A stretch of 64,000 nucleotides of DNA from Levilactobacillus yonginensis (GCF_003946265.1 NZ_RHNO01000008.1:1-64000); one strand, 5' to 3'. Counted from the stretch's first letter, positions 25,261-34,230 are shown. Numbers and translations are program-made. The notes: generated by a model not told the origin, from the sequence alone.

Positions 25261-26283
25261 CTATTCAGTGGTCGGCTGCTTAGTCAGCAGGTCAACCAAT
25301 TCATTTTTCGTAATTTTACCAAAGTAACTTGGCACATCTAATGTCTCAAAGACAGCTGCAACGGCCGCTGGTGTGTAGGTCACCCCAGTCAACTTAGTAG
25401 TGACCTCGTCAATTGGTAATTGGCCAAAGAAGTCGCCGTGAATCTGAATGGCTTGAATCTTACCACCAGCCACATCCAGGTCAAATTCAACCGTTCCCGC
25501 GGTAAAATGCTGACGACGCGTTAGAGAATAGGCCGGATCATTGCAGTAGATCCAATCCCAATTGTTGAAATACTGGTCAGCCTGTTGCTTGATACCCGCC
25601 TGATCAGCCGCTGTTAACTGGTAAGTCTTGGCGTCCTTAAGATCCGAGACCGATAAGATCTCTTTGGCCAAGGTATCCCGAAATTCTTCAATCGTCAGAT
25701 GCTGATAAGCTTCATCGAAATACGGTTTCAGGTTCGTCACCCGACTCTTAACTGATTTGACGCCTTTAGAAGCTAACTTGTCGGCTGGTACCTGCAAGGA
25801 TTTGGCAATCTGCGTCTGATCCACATCATACATCAACGTCCCGTGTGAGAACATCCGCCCGTTTTCGACGTGCATGGCGTTACCAGAGAACTTCTTGCCA
25901 GCGATGGTCAGATCGTTACGTCCCGTCATGGCAGCACCGGTCGCCCCCATCTGATGGAGTGCTTTGATCACCGGGTCCGTGAAGCGTTTGAAATTGCCCA
26001 CAGCATCCCCGTCGTCCTTGGTAATAAAGCTGAAACTCACGTTACCGAGGTCATCGTACACGGCACCCCCACCAGACGTCCGCCGCGTCAAGATAATGTT
26101 GTGGTCTTGGACGTACTGCTGATTGATTTCAGCCAATACGTTTTGGTAGCGGCCGACGATGATGCACGGTGAGTTAATGTAAAAGTACAGGATAGGCTCC
26201 GACAGATCGGCGTGCTCCATCAAATATGTTTCAATTGCTAAATTTTGGCGAATATCTAAGCTTGAACTTGCTAGGTAACGCAT
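25261..26283 (-). CDS. lplA: Lipoate-protein ligase A
   Basis: A 340-residue cytosolic ligase that activates free lipoate with ATP and transfers it to the E2 subunits of 2-oxoacid dehydrogenases or to GcvH. Visible motifs are FYINSPCIIVGRYQN, TRRTSGGGAVYDDLGNVSFSFI (lipoyl-AMP pocket), and GNDLTI-like GRNDLTIAGKKFSGNAM. It has the C-terminal accessory domain of the full-length class. It is a single gene with its own terminator. The target enzymes are not in the window. Confidence 0.92.
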   Translation of the reverse strand: MRYLASSSLDIRQNLAIETYLMEHADLSEPILYFYINSPCIIVGRYQNVLAEINQQYVQDHNIILTRRTSGGGAVYDDLGNVSFSFITKDDGDAVGNFKRFTDPVIKALHQMGATGAAMTGRNDLTIAGKKFSGNAMHVENGRMFSHGTLMYDVDQTQIAKSLQVPADKLASKGVKSVKSRVTNLKPYFDEAYQHLTIEEFRDTLAKEILSVSDLKDAKTYQLTAADQAGIKQQADQYFNNWDWIYCNDPAYSLTRRQHFTAGTVEFDLDVAGGKIQAIQIHGDFFGQLPIDEVTTKLTGVTYTPAAVAAVFETLDVPSYFGKITKNELVDLLTKQPTTE

Positions 26284-26334
26284 CCAGTCATCCCTCTCGG
26301 TAATCTAGGACCATTTTAGCACGAAATGAAAGCG

Positions 26335-27747
26335 TTATCCCTTAACTTGCTGGCGCACCACGCTGTGATGGTAACCGTAGCTCATGTAGACGATTAGTCC
26401 CAGGACGACCCAGACGGCAAATGCGAGCCAGGTAAAGGCCTGTAACTGTGTCATGAGGTAGAGACAAGCTAAAAACGAGGCAATTGGTAAGAAGGGATAC
26501 CACGGCACTTTAAACGAGGTATCTAAATTCTTAAAGCGTTCGTCATGACGTAGGAAGACGATTCCGAGTGACACCATGGCAAAGGCTGATAGCGTCCCAA
26601 TGTTCACTAGCTCAGCAATCTTATCAATGGGAATGACCGCTGCAAATAAGCTGGCCAAGACCCCAAAGATCCAGGTGTTCGCCACAGGCACGTGGGTCTT
26701 TGGATTCAACTTCTTCAGTCTTGCCGGCAACAAGCCATCCCGACTAATTGCAAATAACAACCGGGTTCCTCCGTAAGACATGACGATCAATACGGTCGTC
26801 ATCCCCACGATGGCCCCAAATGAAACCACCCCGGACGCCCAGTTTTGGTGAATGAGACTCAATGCTAGGGCCACAGGATCTGCCACACTCAGCTTGGTGT
26901 AATGGACCACACCGACCAGAACGGCTGACAAGCCGATATACAGAACAGCGGCCACTAACAGGGATGAGATAATCCCAATTGGCATATTCCGTTTGGGATT
27001 CTTGACCTCTTCGCTGGCCGTCGAAACAGCATCAAACCCAATGTAAGCGTAGAAGGCCACCGCGGCCCCCTTAAAGATACCCGCCGTACCAAATGGCAGA
27101 AACGGGTTATAGTTCGCTGGCTTAACGTAGAAGACGGCAATCCCAATAAATAGCAAGATGACTAAAATTTTGACGATAACCATGATGTTGTTGATTTTAG
27201 CGGACTCGCGAATCCCTTTAGACAGGAGCCAGGCAACCAACATAGTGATCACTAAGGCAACCAGGTCGATGCCCCCACCCTTCACGCCAGCAGTGCCAGC
27301 CGCTGCACGGAAGAAGGCGGGCAGCTTGAACCCAAAGCCCGCTAGTAAGTTTTGAAAGTACGAGGACCAACTCACCGCTACTGATGAAACAGCGAAGAGA
27401 TATTCGGAAATCAACGCCCACCCCAAAATCCAGGCGGTAAATTCACCAAAGACGGCATAGACGTAAGTGTAAGCACTCCCCGCCAGCGGAATCGTTGACG
27501 AAAACTCTGAATAACACAGGGCAGCCATCGCGCAGACGACCACAGCAATTAGATACGACAACATCACGCCAGGGCCGGCGTAGTTAGCGGCAATTAAGCC
27601 CGGAGTGATGAAAATTCCGGCACCGACAATTGCGCCGATACCCATAGTTGTTAGAGAAAACGCCGTTAACGTCTTTTCCAACCCAGTTTTCTTATAGAGA
27701 TCCGTTTGCACCTGTTTCTTAATAAAGAGTTGATGAGGTCGTGCCAA
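26335..27747 (-). CDS. APC-family amino acid permease
   Basis: A 470-residue transporter with about 12 membrane helices and the APC start GIGAIVGAGIFITPG (residues about 37-51), followed by GSAYTYVYAVFGE. It looks most like the YfnA/cationic amino acid transporter group (AFYAYIGFDAVSTASEEVKNP). The substrate cannot be fixed. The start is TTG 27747, seven bases after AAAGGAGG. It is divergent from the DsrE-like gene. Confidence 0.88.
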   Translation of the reverse strand: MARPHQLFIKKQVQTDLYKKTGLEKTLTAFSLTTMGIGAIVGAGIFITPGLIAANYAGPGVMLSYLIAVVVCAMAALCYSEFSSTIPLAGSAYTYVYAVFGEFTAWILGWALISEYLFAVSSVAVSWSSYFQNLLAGFGFKLPAFFRAAAGTAGVKGGGIDLVALVITMLVAWLLSKGIRESAKINNIMVIVKILVILLFIGIAVFYVKPANYNPFLPFGTAGIFKGAAVAFYAYIGFDAVSTASEEVKNPKRNMPIGIISSLLVAAVLYIGLSAVLVGVVHYTKLSVADPVALALSLIHQNWASGVVSFGAIVGMTTVLIVMSYGGTRLLFAISRDGLLPARLKKLNPKTHVPVANTWIFGVLASLFAAVIPIDKIAELVNIGTLSAFAMVSLGIVFLRHDERFKNLDTSFKVPWYPFLPIASFLACLYLMTQLQAFTWLAFAVWVVLGLIVYMSYGYHHSVVRQQVKG

Positions 27748-27791
27748 GCCGACTCCTCCTTTTATTTTTAAATGAGAATTTGATTAAACCA

Positions 27792-27821
27792 ATTATAATA
27801 GTTTAATTTTTTCTGGCCCAA
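27792..27821 (-). promoter_or_regulatory. Promoter of the permease gene
   Basis: On the minus strand TTGGGC (27821-27816), an 18-bp spacer and a perfect TATAAT (27797-27792) stand about 45 bp before the TTG start. Confidence 0.6.
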
Positions 27822-27974
27822 ATGTCAATAGAAAATTGTTATGAAAACGTATAATAACAGGCTTATCAAGCAAAAAGTTGGGTCAATGAACCTGACATCT
27901 TGACGTAAGCATTTCCAACCTGAATCTGACAGGTTTATGCTACGATGAACGAAACGTTCCGAGGAGGAAGCTGC

Positions 27975-28295
27975 ATGCAATTGGGTGTGATTGTGGAAAC
28001 AAATGATCCCGAACAAGTCTGGAATGCCCTAAAATTCAGTGTAGCGGCCCTAAGAAAGGGCCACGCCACCCACCTATTATTGATGGGAGCGGCAGTCGAG
28101 ATTGCAACCATTGGCAACGCCCGCTACGACGTTAGCGGCGAGTTGTCGGCATTTGACACTGCCGGTGGTGCCCTATTTATTTGTGAAACAGGCCCCCGAA
28201 TTCATCGATTCGCCAACCAAGCCCCCTACCCCCTCGTTAGCATGCCCGGCAGTGTCGATTTAATCGAGTGGGCGGATAAAGTTGTCACTTTTTAA
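27975..28295 (+). CDS. DsrE-family small protein
   Basis: A 106-residue protein of the DsrE/DsrF-like fold (start MQLGVIVETNDPEQVWNALKFSVAALRKGHATHLLLMGAAVE, cut here in description). DsrE proteins often carry or relay sulfur, but the typical active-site CxxC is absent; only one Cys (FICETGP) is present. The start ATG 27975 lies 7 nt after GAGGAGG; an upstream ATG at 27945 lacks a ribosome site. An inverted repeat AACCTG/CAGGTT (27918-27936 region) overlaps the likely promoter. Function unknown. Confidence 0.72.
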   Translation: MQLGVIVETNDPEQVWNALKFSVAALRKGHATHLLLMGAAVEIATIGNARYDVSGELSAFDTAGGALFICETGPRIHRFANQAPYPLVSMPGSVDLIEWADKVVTF

Positions 28296-28384
28296 AAAAA
28301 TTTTTGACCTCGTGAAAACCGTGACGGGTCCGCACTTTTCTAAGGATTTTCGCCATTTAATTCTAGTCAGATTTTAATTTTTTG

Positions 28385-28412
28385 TTTACAAACGCTAAAA
28401 TCGTGCTAGGAT
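28385..28412 (+). promoter_or_regulatory. Promoter of asnA
   Basis: TTTACA (28385-28390), a 16-bp spacer and TAGGAT (28407-28412) stand just before the T-box leader. The 90 bp before it hold only AT-rich sequence. Confidence 0.6.
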
Positions 28413-28424
28413 TAATGCCATAAG

Positions 28425-28712
28425 ATAAATAACGGAGGAAAGAGGAGTAAGTTAACGCAGCCTGCCAGTGAGTTGGGAATTAGTGCAAACCCAATCAGCG
28501 TTCGCGTTTTCTGAAAAACACTTTCTTAGTTGCTACCTGAACTGCCCCGGGGCATAGTAGGTCTAGCCGTTAACCGGTACGTTACCATCGGTAGAGTATG
28601 TTTGTACTCTAATTGAGCTGGTTTATTTTTGATGATAAACAACTTGGGTGGTACCGCGAAAAGTCTTTTCGTCCCTTGATATAAGGGATGGAAGGACTTT
28701 TTCTTTTATCTA
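28425..28712 (+). promoter_or_regulatory. T-box leader, asparagine type
   Basis: The T-box sequence TGGGTGGTACCGCG is at 28645-28658. A long terminator follows (28659-28702, arms AAAAGTC...TCCCTT and AAGGGA...GACTTTT with a T-rich tail). In stem I the specifier segment reads GAA-A-AAC-A, placing the Asn codon AAC at 28517-28519. Uncharged tRNA-Asn would pair there and with TGGN in the T-box bulge and prevent termination, so asnA is expressed when Asn is scarce. Confidence 0.93.
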
Positions 28713-28739
28713 AATTTAAACCACGAAGGAGAAATCACT

Positions 28740-29747
28740 ATGCAATTAATCGTACCTAAGGATTATGATCCTAAGCTATCCGTTAAGGAAACCCAGGCCG
28801 CCATTCGCTACATCCGTGAAACGTTCCAAGATGAATTTGGTGCCCAATTGAACCTTTCCCGGCTCTCTGCACCAATGTTCGTCAACAAGGCTTCCGGCTT
28901 GAATGACAACCTGAGTGGGGTCGAAAAGCCCGTCTCCTTCACGATGAAGGACATGGGTGACGATACGATTGAAATCGTTCACTCCTTGGCTAAATGGAAA
29001 CGATTGGCCCTGAAACGTTACGGTTTCGGGATGCACGAAGGCCTCTACACCAACATGAACGCCATTCGTAAGGACGAAGACCTGGATAACTACCACTCCG
29101 CTTACGTGGACCAATGGGACTGGGAAAAAGTCATTGCCAAAGATGAACGGAACGAAGAAACTTTGAAGTCCACCGTTCGGACTATCTTCAAGGTCATCAA
29201 GCATATGGAACACGAAGTTTGGTACAAGTTCCCTCAAGCCGTTCACCACTTGCCAGATGAAATCCACTTCGTCACGACGCAAGAACTCGAAGACACGTAC
29301 CCTGACATGACGCCTAAGGAACGTGAAGACGCCATTACCAAGAAACTGGGCTGTGTCTTTCTGATGAAGATCGGTGGCGCCCTTAAGAGTGGCAAGCGCC
29401 ACGATGGCCGGGCCCCTGACTACGACGACTGGGAATTAAACGGTGATATCTTGTTCTGGTACGAACCCCTGAACAAGGCCATTGAAATCTCCAGCATGGG
29501 TGTCCGGGTCGACGCTGACCGGATGATGAAGCAATTAAAGATTGCCCACGCCGAAGACCGTTTGATCTACCCTTACCACAAGATGGTCATGAGCGAAGAC
29601 ATTCCATTCACCATTGGTGGTGGGATCGGTCAATCACGGTTGTGCATGCTGTTACTGGGTAAGGCGCACGTTGGCGAAGTCCAAGCAGCTATCTGGCCAC
29701 AAGAAATGATCGACAAGTGTGAAGCTGCCAACATTCATTTACTGTAA
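28740..29747 (+). CDS. asnA: Aspartate-ammonia ligase (asparagine synthetase A)
   Basis: A 335-residue cytosolic enzyme making asparagine from aspartate, ammonia and ATP; related in fold to class II tRNA synthetases. Seen: [15 protein letters not shown], the central [12 protein letters not shown]-like [19 protein letters not shown] and the C-terminal [28 protein letters not shown] 28740 follows AAGGAG. The length is normal. The Asn-type T-box upstream agrees with the product. It is followed by its own terminator. Confidence 0.96.
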   Translation: MQLIVPKDYDPKLSVKETQAAIRYIRETFQDEFGAQLNLSRLSAPMFVNKASGLNDNLSGVEKPVSFTMKDMGDDTIEIVHSLAKWKRLALKRYGFGMHEGLYTNMNAIRKDEDLDNYHSAYVDQWDWEKVIAKDERNEETLKSTVRTIFKVIKHMEHEVWYKFPQAVHHLPDEIHFVTTQELEDTYPDMTPKEREDAITKKLGCVFLMKIGGALKSGKRHDGRAPDYDDWELNGDILFWYEPLNKAIEISSMGVRVDADRMMKQLKIAHAEDRLIYPYHKMVMSEDIPFTIGGGIGQSRLCMLLLGKAHVGEVQAAIWPQEMIDKCEAANIHLL

Positions 29748-29808
29748 AGCTCTTGCGGGGCTCTTTACTAAATAAATAAAATAACTCATTTCAAATTTTC
29801 GAATAGCC

Positions 29809-29852
29809 AAAAGCAGGTTCTCACCCCCATCAGGTGGAGAACCTGCTTTTTT
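29809..29852. terminator. Terminator of asnA, usable in both directions
   Basis: AAAAGCAGGTTCTC (29809-29822) pairs perfectly with GAGAACCTGCTTTT (29837-29850), then TT. On the minus strand the stem is followed by TTTTGG, so it may also end ktrA transcripts. Confidence 0.88.
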
Positions 29853-29885
29853 ACGACTAAATATGCGAGCGACACGCTCCGAAGG

Positions 29886-29914
29886 CTAGAGATTCTGCCT
29901 GCTGTGGGGACGCT
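29886..29914 (+). repeat. Dispersed 3'-end repeat, fragment D
   Basis: AGAGATTCTGCCTGCTGTGG at 29888 and the bases after it match copy A (CAGAGATTCCGCC...GGGGAACGC) with only a few differences over about 28 bp. The orientation is that of copy A relative to asnA. Unlike the other copies it lies beyond the terminator. Only this piece of the repeat is left. Confidence 0.7.
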
Positions 29915-29942
29915 TTGGACTGAGAAAATCACCAACTAACAA

Positions 29943-30605
29943 TCACTTCTTCAGAGTCTCGTCCAACTTCTCAACGTTTTCAATTGGCCCGACTACCGTC
30001 AGCACGTCATGCAACTGAACAGCATCCGTCGGGTTGGGTGAGATGTTGATTTTACGGCCGTGTTGAATGGCAATGACCGTCAGATCAAACCGTTCCCGCA
30101 GATTTAGCTGAATCAAATTCTGGTTCACAAAATTGGGATCAGTAATCACGATTTCGGCTAGCGTATACTCGTCGCTGAGATCAATGAAGTTCAGAATGTG
30201 GTTGGACAACAGTTTACGGACGATGCTGTGCCCCATGTCCCGCTCAGGAAAGACGACCTGGTCCGCCCCGACCCGTTGCAGGACCCGGCCCTGATCAGCC
30301 GTCTCGGCCTTCGCAATGACCTTCTTGGCACCCAACTCTTTGGCCAGCATGGTCGTCAAGATGCTGGCTTCCATGTTATTCCCGATACCAACAATGACGT
30401 AGTCAAAAGTATCGATGTTGAGTCCCCGCAGGACTTCCTCATCCCGGGTATCCGCAATCAACGTTTGCGTAGCCACGTCCATCATCTGATTGACGGGTGT
30501 CTCTTGAACGTCGACCGCGAGAACGTCCTGGTGAGTCTCAGCCAGCGTTTCAACCACGCTTTGACCAAAGCGGCCAAGTCCCAGAACAGCAAAATTCTTC
30601 TTCAT
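29943..30605 (-). CDS. ktrA: Potassium uptake gating subunit KtrA (RCK)
   Basis: A 220-residue cytosolic ring-forming protein. The RCK-N domain starts FAVLGLGRFGQSVVETLA with the nucleotide motif and an acidic strand end (VDVQE); the RCK-C domain covers roughly residues 135-220. It binds ATP/ADP and opens the KtrB pore; in related bacteria the RCK-C domain also binds c-di-AMP. It follows ktrB in one operon with a 13-bp gap containing AAGGAG. Confidence 0.92.
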   Translation of the reverse strand: MKKNFAVLGLGRFGQSVVETLAETHQDVLAVDVQETPVNQMMDVATQTLIADTRDEEVLRGLNIDTFDYVIVGIGNNMEASILTTMLAKELGAKKVIAKAETADQGRVLQRVGADQVVFPERDMGHSIVRKLLSNHILNFIDLSDEYTLAEIVITDPNFVNQNLIQLNLRERFDLTVIAIQHGRKINISPNPTDAVQLHDVLTVVGPIENVEKLDETLKK

Positions 30606-30618
30606 TTATAAAAACTCC

Positions 30619-31971
30619 TTAACCTATTAAGACATTTTCTTCTGGATAACGAATCTGGTTGACCTTAGTCTGCCGTTTTGAAAGTGAGTACAGCGACGTG
30701 AAAATACCGACCCGCCCGATGAACATCAGCAGCATGATGACTAGCTTGCCGATAACCGTTAAGTGCGGCGTCAAGCCAAGACTCAGCCCCACCGTGCCAA
30801 ATGCCGACAACACTTCAAAGACAATGTATTCCAGGCCGAACCCCTTGGGAATTCGTTCCGTCTGGGTCAGAATCAACGTCGCCACAACAATCACGATACT
30901 GGCCAGAAAGACCAGTAATAGCGCGCGACTGATGTTGGTTTGACTAAAGCGGCGGTGACTGAATTCAACATCTTTTTTACCCCGGATTTGAGCAATACTT
31001 TGTAGCATTAAGACCCCAAACGTGGTGGTCTTGATCCCCCCAGCGGTCGAACCAGGCGTCCCACCGACAAACATCAGAATCATTAAGATAAACACACTCC
31101 CAGATTGAAGTTGATGCGTTGGCAATGTGATCAACCCAGCAGTCCGTGGCGTAACACTCAGGAAGAGCGTATTGACGGTGCGATTAAACCAGGAGGTATG
31201 GGCCGGCATCAGTGATAGGTCTCGCTCTGTAATCAAGAGGAGTAAGAAACCGACCACAAACAACGTGCTGGTCGTCACCAACGTCAATTTAGAATTCAAG
31301 GTCAGGCGTTTCCGTTCATGGAACAGTAAGAGGTCCCGCCAAACCAGAAAACCCAAGCCCCCGGCAATAATCAAAATAATCGTCACAATCAACAAGTACG
31401 AATCATCCTGAAATCCTCGAAGGCTGTTACCAAACACATCAAAGCCTGCGTTACAAAACGACATGACTGAATGATAGACGGACACGTACAAGCCCCGTTT
31501 CCAACCAAAACGGGGGATAAAGTCGGCGCCTAATAGAATGGCGCCCCCAATCTGAAAGAGCGCTGAGAGGCCAATTACATAGCGCATAACGCTCTTGGTA
31601 TCACTTAGGTTTTCCAGGTTCAATGATTCCTTAACCATTAGTTGCGTTGAAAGGTTGAGATGGCGCCGAATGATGTTGAATAGCAACACCGCAAAGGTCA
31701 TGTAGCCTAACGCCCCGACTTCGGACAACGCCAAAATAACGACTTGACCAAAAAACGACCAATGCGTGGCCGTGTTGACTACCGTGAGCCCTGTAATGCA
31801 AGTTGCGCTGGTCGCCGTGAAGACGGTATCAATGAAGGTGGAGCCGTGCATTCCCCGAGTTGCGATTGGCAGGCTCAGGAGAATCGTCCCCACCGTAATC
31901 AGGAGAATGAATCCCCAGACCATTTTTTTAGAAAGTGTATCAAATAGCTTTGAGTTCTTAATTTTATCCAT
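30619..31971 (-). CDS. ktrB: Potassium/sodium-coupled channel subunit KtrB
   Basis: A 450-residue membrane protein of the Trk/Ktr/HKT superfamily with four membrane-pore-membrane repeats. The four filter glycines are visible in TCITGLTVV, FCNAGFDVFG, TPRTAGLITL and FGTVGLSLG. It carries K+ into the cell under control of KtrA. ATG 31971 follows GGGAATT. Upstream lie two direct repeats spaced by two DNA turns. The T-box-controlled gene upstream is on the same strand and has no clear terminator, so readthrough into ktrBA is possible. Confidence 0.92.
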   Translation of the reverse strand: MDKIKNSKLFDTLSKKMVWGFILLITVGTILLSLPIATRGMHGSTFIDTVFTATSATCITGLTVVNTATHWSFFGQVVILALSEVGALGYMTFAVLLFNIIRRHLNLSTQLMVKESLNLENLSDTKSVMRYVIGLSALFQIGGAILLGADFIPRFGWKRGLYVSVYHSVMSFCNAGFDVFGNSLRGFQDDSYLLIVTIILIIAGGLGFLVWRDLLLFHERKRLTLNSKLTLVTTSTLFVVGFLLLLITERDLSLMPAHTSWFNRTVNTLFLSVTPRTAGLITLPTHQLQSGSVFILMILMFVGGTPGSTAGGIKTTTFGVLMLQSIAQIRGKKDVEFSHRRFSQTNISRALLLVFLASIVIVVATLILTQTERIPKGFGLEYIVFEVLSAFGTVGLSLGLTPHLTVIGKLVIMLLMFIGRVGIFTSLYSLSKRQTKVNQIRYPEENVLIG

Positions 31972-32016
31972 ATAATTCCCAGTCCCATTATGTACTTCTC
32001 ATTCAGCTTAAGACAT

Positions 32017-32051
32017 TGGTTGCGGGAAAACAACACCTGGTTGCGGGAAAA
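32017..32051 (-). repeat. Direct repeats with 21-bp period upstream of ktrB
   Basis: TGGTTGCGGGAAAA occurs at 32017-32030 and again at 32038-32051. The 21-bp period places both on the same face of the helix, 46-80 bp before the ktrB start, as expected for a cooperative regulator site. No -35/-10 pair is clear around them. Confidence 0.6.
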
Positions 32052-32149
32052 ACTGGAAAACACGATTTTTTTGATAATGGGTGACCGACGTACAAGTCCG
32101 AGTGACCCGAAACCGGCCCGGAAATTTTGCGGTTAGCGGCCAAAGTCAC

Positions 32150-32791
32150 TCACTTTCGCGTTAGAATGCTGCTGAAATTCGATTTGGCCTTTCGATGACA
32201 CCACCCACGCCACCGCGTTAGCCAGCTAGAATTCTGAGTCGCTGAAACCGTCAGTGTGGCGACCCGTTCGTGAACTTCCTTGAACATGGTGGTTAGAAAC
32301 ACGTAACTGGTCGGACTCACCCCCACGCGCCGGTAACGAACCGTTGTCTGCTTCAAACCAATGGCCAATTGTCCTGGGGCCAACACGGCAACACTCAGCG
32401 GTAGTGATGGCACCTGGCCAACCGTCAAGAGATGTTCCCTAATGAGGCCCGTTCCTAATGCTTTTAAATCCAAGCCATCAACACCGGCCCAGTTCAGCAA
32501 CAAAATGGACTGCCCTGGCGTCACCGTTACCCGTAGCTGCTCTAGGACATCCGGCTGAGCATCGGCTGTCACCACAATCAAGTCCGCCCAGTCACTTAAA
32601 ACCTGATAGTCGGTGCCAATCTGAATTTTGAAATGACTCTCAAAAATCCCCGTGATGATCAACGCGTGTTGCCGATAAAAAATTGACTGCCCGGCGTCAT
32701 TCGTCAATACCCGGACGCAGTCACCCTGTGCTTGTGCCAGTCCCGCTAACGCTAATCCTGTATTACCTGCACCAACAATAAATAAATTCAT
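32150..32791 (-). CDS. Opine-dehydrogenase-like NAD(P)-binding protein, short, under Met T-box
   Basis: A 213-residue protein with an N-terminal Rossmann domain (MNLFIVGAGNTGLALAGLA). The later LPLSVAVLAPGQLAIGLKQTTVRYRRVGVSP resembles the end of the NAD domain in opine/octopine dehydrogenases, described here in part. Full enzymes exceed 350 residues; the C-terminal catalytic domain is missing. The last 28 residues are Trp-, Arg- and Lys-rich (RWRGWCHRKAK) and look out of frame. Another frame there reads LANAVAWVVSSKGQIEF and stops at 32133, so a one-base frameshift near 32225 is possible. ATG 32791 follows GGGAGG. Substrate unknown. Confidence 0.7.
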   Translation of the reverse strand: MNLFIVGAGNTGLALAGLAQAQGDCVRVLTNDAGQSIFYRQHALIITGIFESHFKIQIGTDYQVLSDWADLIVVTADAQPDVLEQLRVTVTPGQSILLLNWAGVDGLDLKALGTGLIREHLLTVGQVPSLPLSVAVLAPGQLAIGLKQTTVRYRRVGVSPTSYVFLTTMFKEVHERVATLTVSATQNSSWLTRWRGWCHRKAKSNFSSILTRK

Positions 32792-32807
32792 TCTATTTCC
32801 TCCCAAC

Positions 32808-33090
32808 AAAAAAAGTCCCAGAACCTACAAACTGTAGATTCTGGGACGACGTATCGTGGTACCACCCAATTTTGGTAATCAAAAAGACTACCCTTCGTTT
32901 CATGTCATTTAATAACACTAGTAATATATCGGTTACAACCGTTCTAATAGCCCCTGACACGAACCACTAGAAAGACTCCAGGCTCATCTTCATGACGCTC
33001 ACCAGGCCGTTTTACACTAAACACGGCTCACTTGACTGGCGGTAATCACTACTCTTCCCTTCGACGCCTCATTAATATTTAATCAATCTC
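32808..33090 (-). promoter_or_regulatory. T-box leader with methionine-type specifier
   Basis: On the minus strand the T-box core TGGGTGGTACCACG (32868-32855) is followed by a terminator: GTCCCAGAATCTAC (32847-32834) pairs with GTAGGTTCTGGGAC (32828-32815), then seven T. Stem I has AGTGAGCC and, at the specifier position, GAA-G-ATG-A, which aligns exactly with GAA-A-AAC-A of the asnA leader in this window. The specifier is therefore ATG (32987-32985), pointing to tRNA-Met. Met T-boxes are known in Lactobacillales; this target gene is unusual. Confidence 0.88.
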
Positions 33091-33097
33091 TAATAAA

Positions 33098-33125
33098 ATA
33101 TTAACACAATCTCGTTATGAGTCAA
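33098..33125 (-). promoter_or_regulatory. Promoter of the Met T-box transcript
   Basis: On the minus strand TTGACT (33125-33120), a 16-bp spacer and TAATAT (33103-33098) precede the T-box leader. Confidence 0.65.
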
Positions 33126-33212
33126 TTCATTTTCATTTAATTAATCGGAAAGTGGCCACTTTTCTAAAGTCGTTCATTACTAACGCTGTGTGACCAATCG
33201 AAACACCACAAC

Positions 33213-33243
33213 AAAAAAGCCCCCACCGTAAACGGCGAGAGCT
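33213..33243 (-). terminator. Terminator of rplM-rpsI
   Basis: On the minus strand AGCTCTCGCCGT (33243-33232) pairs with ACGGTGGGGGCT (33229-33218), with several G-U pairs, then TTTTTT. It lies about 25 bp after the rpsI stop. Confidence 0.82.
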
Positions 33244-33267
33244 TTCCCAATTGATAATATCGAAATA

Positions 33268-33660
33268 TTAACGCTTGGAGAATTGTGAAGCCTTACGTGC
33301 CTTCTTCAGACCTGGCTTCTTACGTTCCTTCATCCGGGCGTCACGAGTCAAGAGACCCGCACGCTTCAGCGGACCACGGAAGTCTGGGTCAACTTCGAGC
33401 AATGCCCGAGCGATCCCATGACGAGTTGCACCGGCTTGACCGGAGAAACCGCCACCGCGCACAGTAACTAATGCATCATAGTTACCAAGCGTTTCCGTAA
33501 CGTTGAATGGTTGTAAGACAACTTCACGAATACTTGCAAATGGAATGTAGTCTTCGATTGCCTTTTTGTTCATAACGATCTTACCTGAGCCGGGTACTAA
33601 ACGTACACGAGCAGAGGAGTTTTTACGACGGCCAGTGCCGCGATATTGAACTTGTGCCAA
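33268..33660 (-). CDS. rpsI: 30S ribosomal protein S9
   Basis: A 130-residue protein with the S9 core ([21 protein letters not shown]) and the conserved basic tail ending SQFSKR, whose last residues contact tRNA in the P site. It follows rplM after 13 bp; the pair is the usual L13-S9 operon. Confidence 0.97.
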   Translation of the reverse strand: MAQVQYRGTGRRKNSSARVRLVPGSGKIVMNKKAIEDYIPFASIREVVLQPFNVTETLGNYDALVTVRGGGFSGQAGATRHGIARALLEVDPDFRGPLKRAGLLTRDARMKERKKPGLKKARKASQFSKR

Positions 33661-33673
33661 TTTGGTTTCCTCC

Positions 33674-34117
33674 TTAGATTAGGTTAGTAATGTCTAATAC
33701 TTCTGGCTTTTGTGCTTCGTGCTTGTGGTCTGCACCAGCATACACATGAAGCTTCAATGCCATTTGGTGACCTAAGGAGTTCTTAGGAAGCATACCTTGA
33801 ACAGAAGTTTCGATCAATTTTTCTGGGTTTTCATCCCGGAAGTTACCAGCAGTCCGTGACTTCAAACCACCAGCGAAACCAGTATGGTGGTAGTAAATCT
33901 TACCGGTTGCTTTACGGCCAGTTAAGGCGACATTTGCAGCGTTGATGACGATTACGTTATCACCAGTATCCACGTTAGGCGTGAAAGTTGGCTTGTTCTT
34001 ACCACGTAATACAGAAGCAACGACTGAAGCAAGCCGACCTAAACTAACATCGGTTGCGTCGACGATGTACCATTTGCGGTCCACGTCGTTAGGTTTTGCC
34101 ATATAAGTTGTACGCAC
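33674..34117 (-). CDS. rplM: 50S ribosomal protein L13
   Basis: A 147-residue early-assembly protein of the large subunit. It contains [17 protein letters not shown] and the typical [11 protein letters not shown] segment. The start is GTG 34117, eight bases after GGAGG, which gives the standard N-terminus ([16 protein letters not shown]). A longer frame to 34222 runs through the leader and promoter and is rejected. Confidence 0.96.
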   Translation of the reverse strand: MRTTYMAKPNDVDRKWYIVDATDVSLGRLASVVASVLRGKNKPTFTPNVDTGDNVIVINAANVALTGRKATGKIYYHHTGFAGGLKSRTAGNFRDENPEKLIETSVQGMLPKNSLGHQMALKLHVYAGADHKHEAQKPEVLDITNLI

Positions 34118-34230
34118 GTTAAATTCCTCCATAAATCTGTGTTTGTCTGACACCAAGTAAACTTTCCGGGGCTTATCGTGGGGCAAACAATACCAACAAC
34201 CATGATACAAAGTTTTACTCATAAAGTCAA
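34118..34230 (-). promoter_or_regulatory. Promoter and L13-type leader of rplM
   Basis: On the minus strand TTGACT (34230-34225), 17 bp and TATCAT (34207-34202) form a promoter. About 75 nt of leader follow, with complementary TGTTTG and CAAACA blocks and the segment GCCCCACGATAAGCC. Size and place match the L13 autoregulatory leader of Firmicutes; I did not verify its consensus. Confidence 0.55.

Noticed and set aside
28776-29402. 208-codon minus-strand frame inside asnA
   Set aside because: It is antisense to a well-conserved enzyme gene, has no ribosome site and resembles no family.
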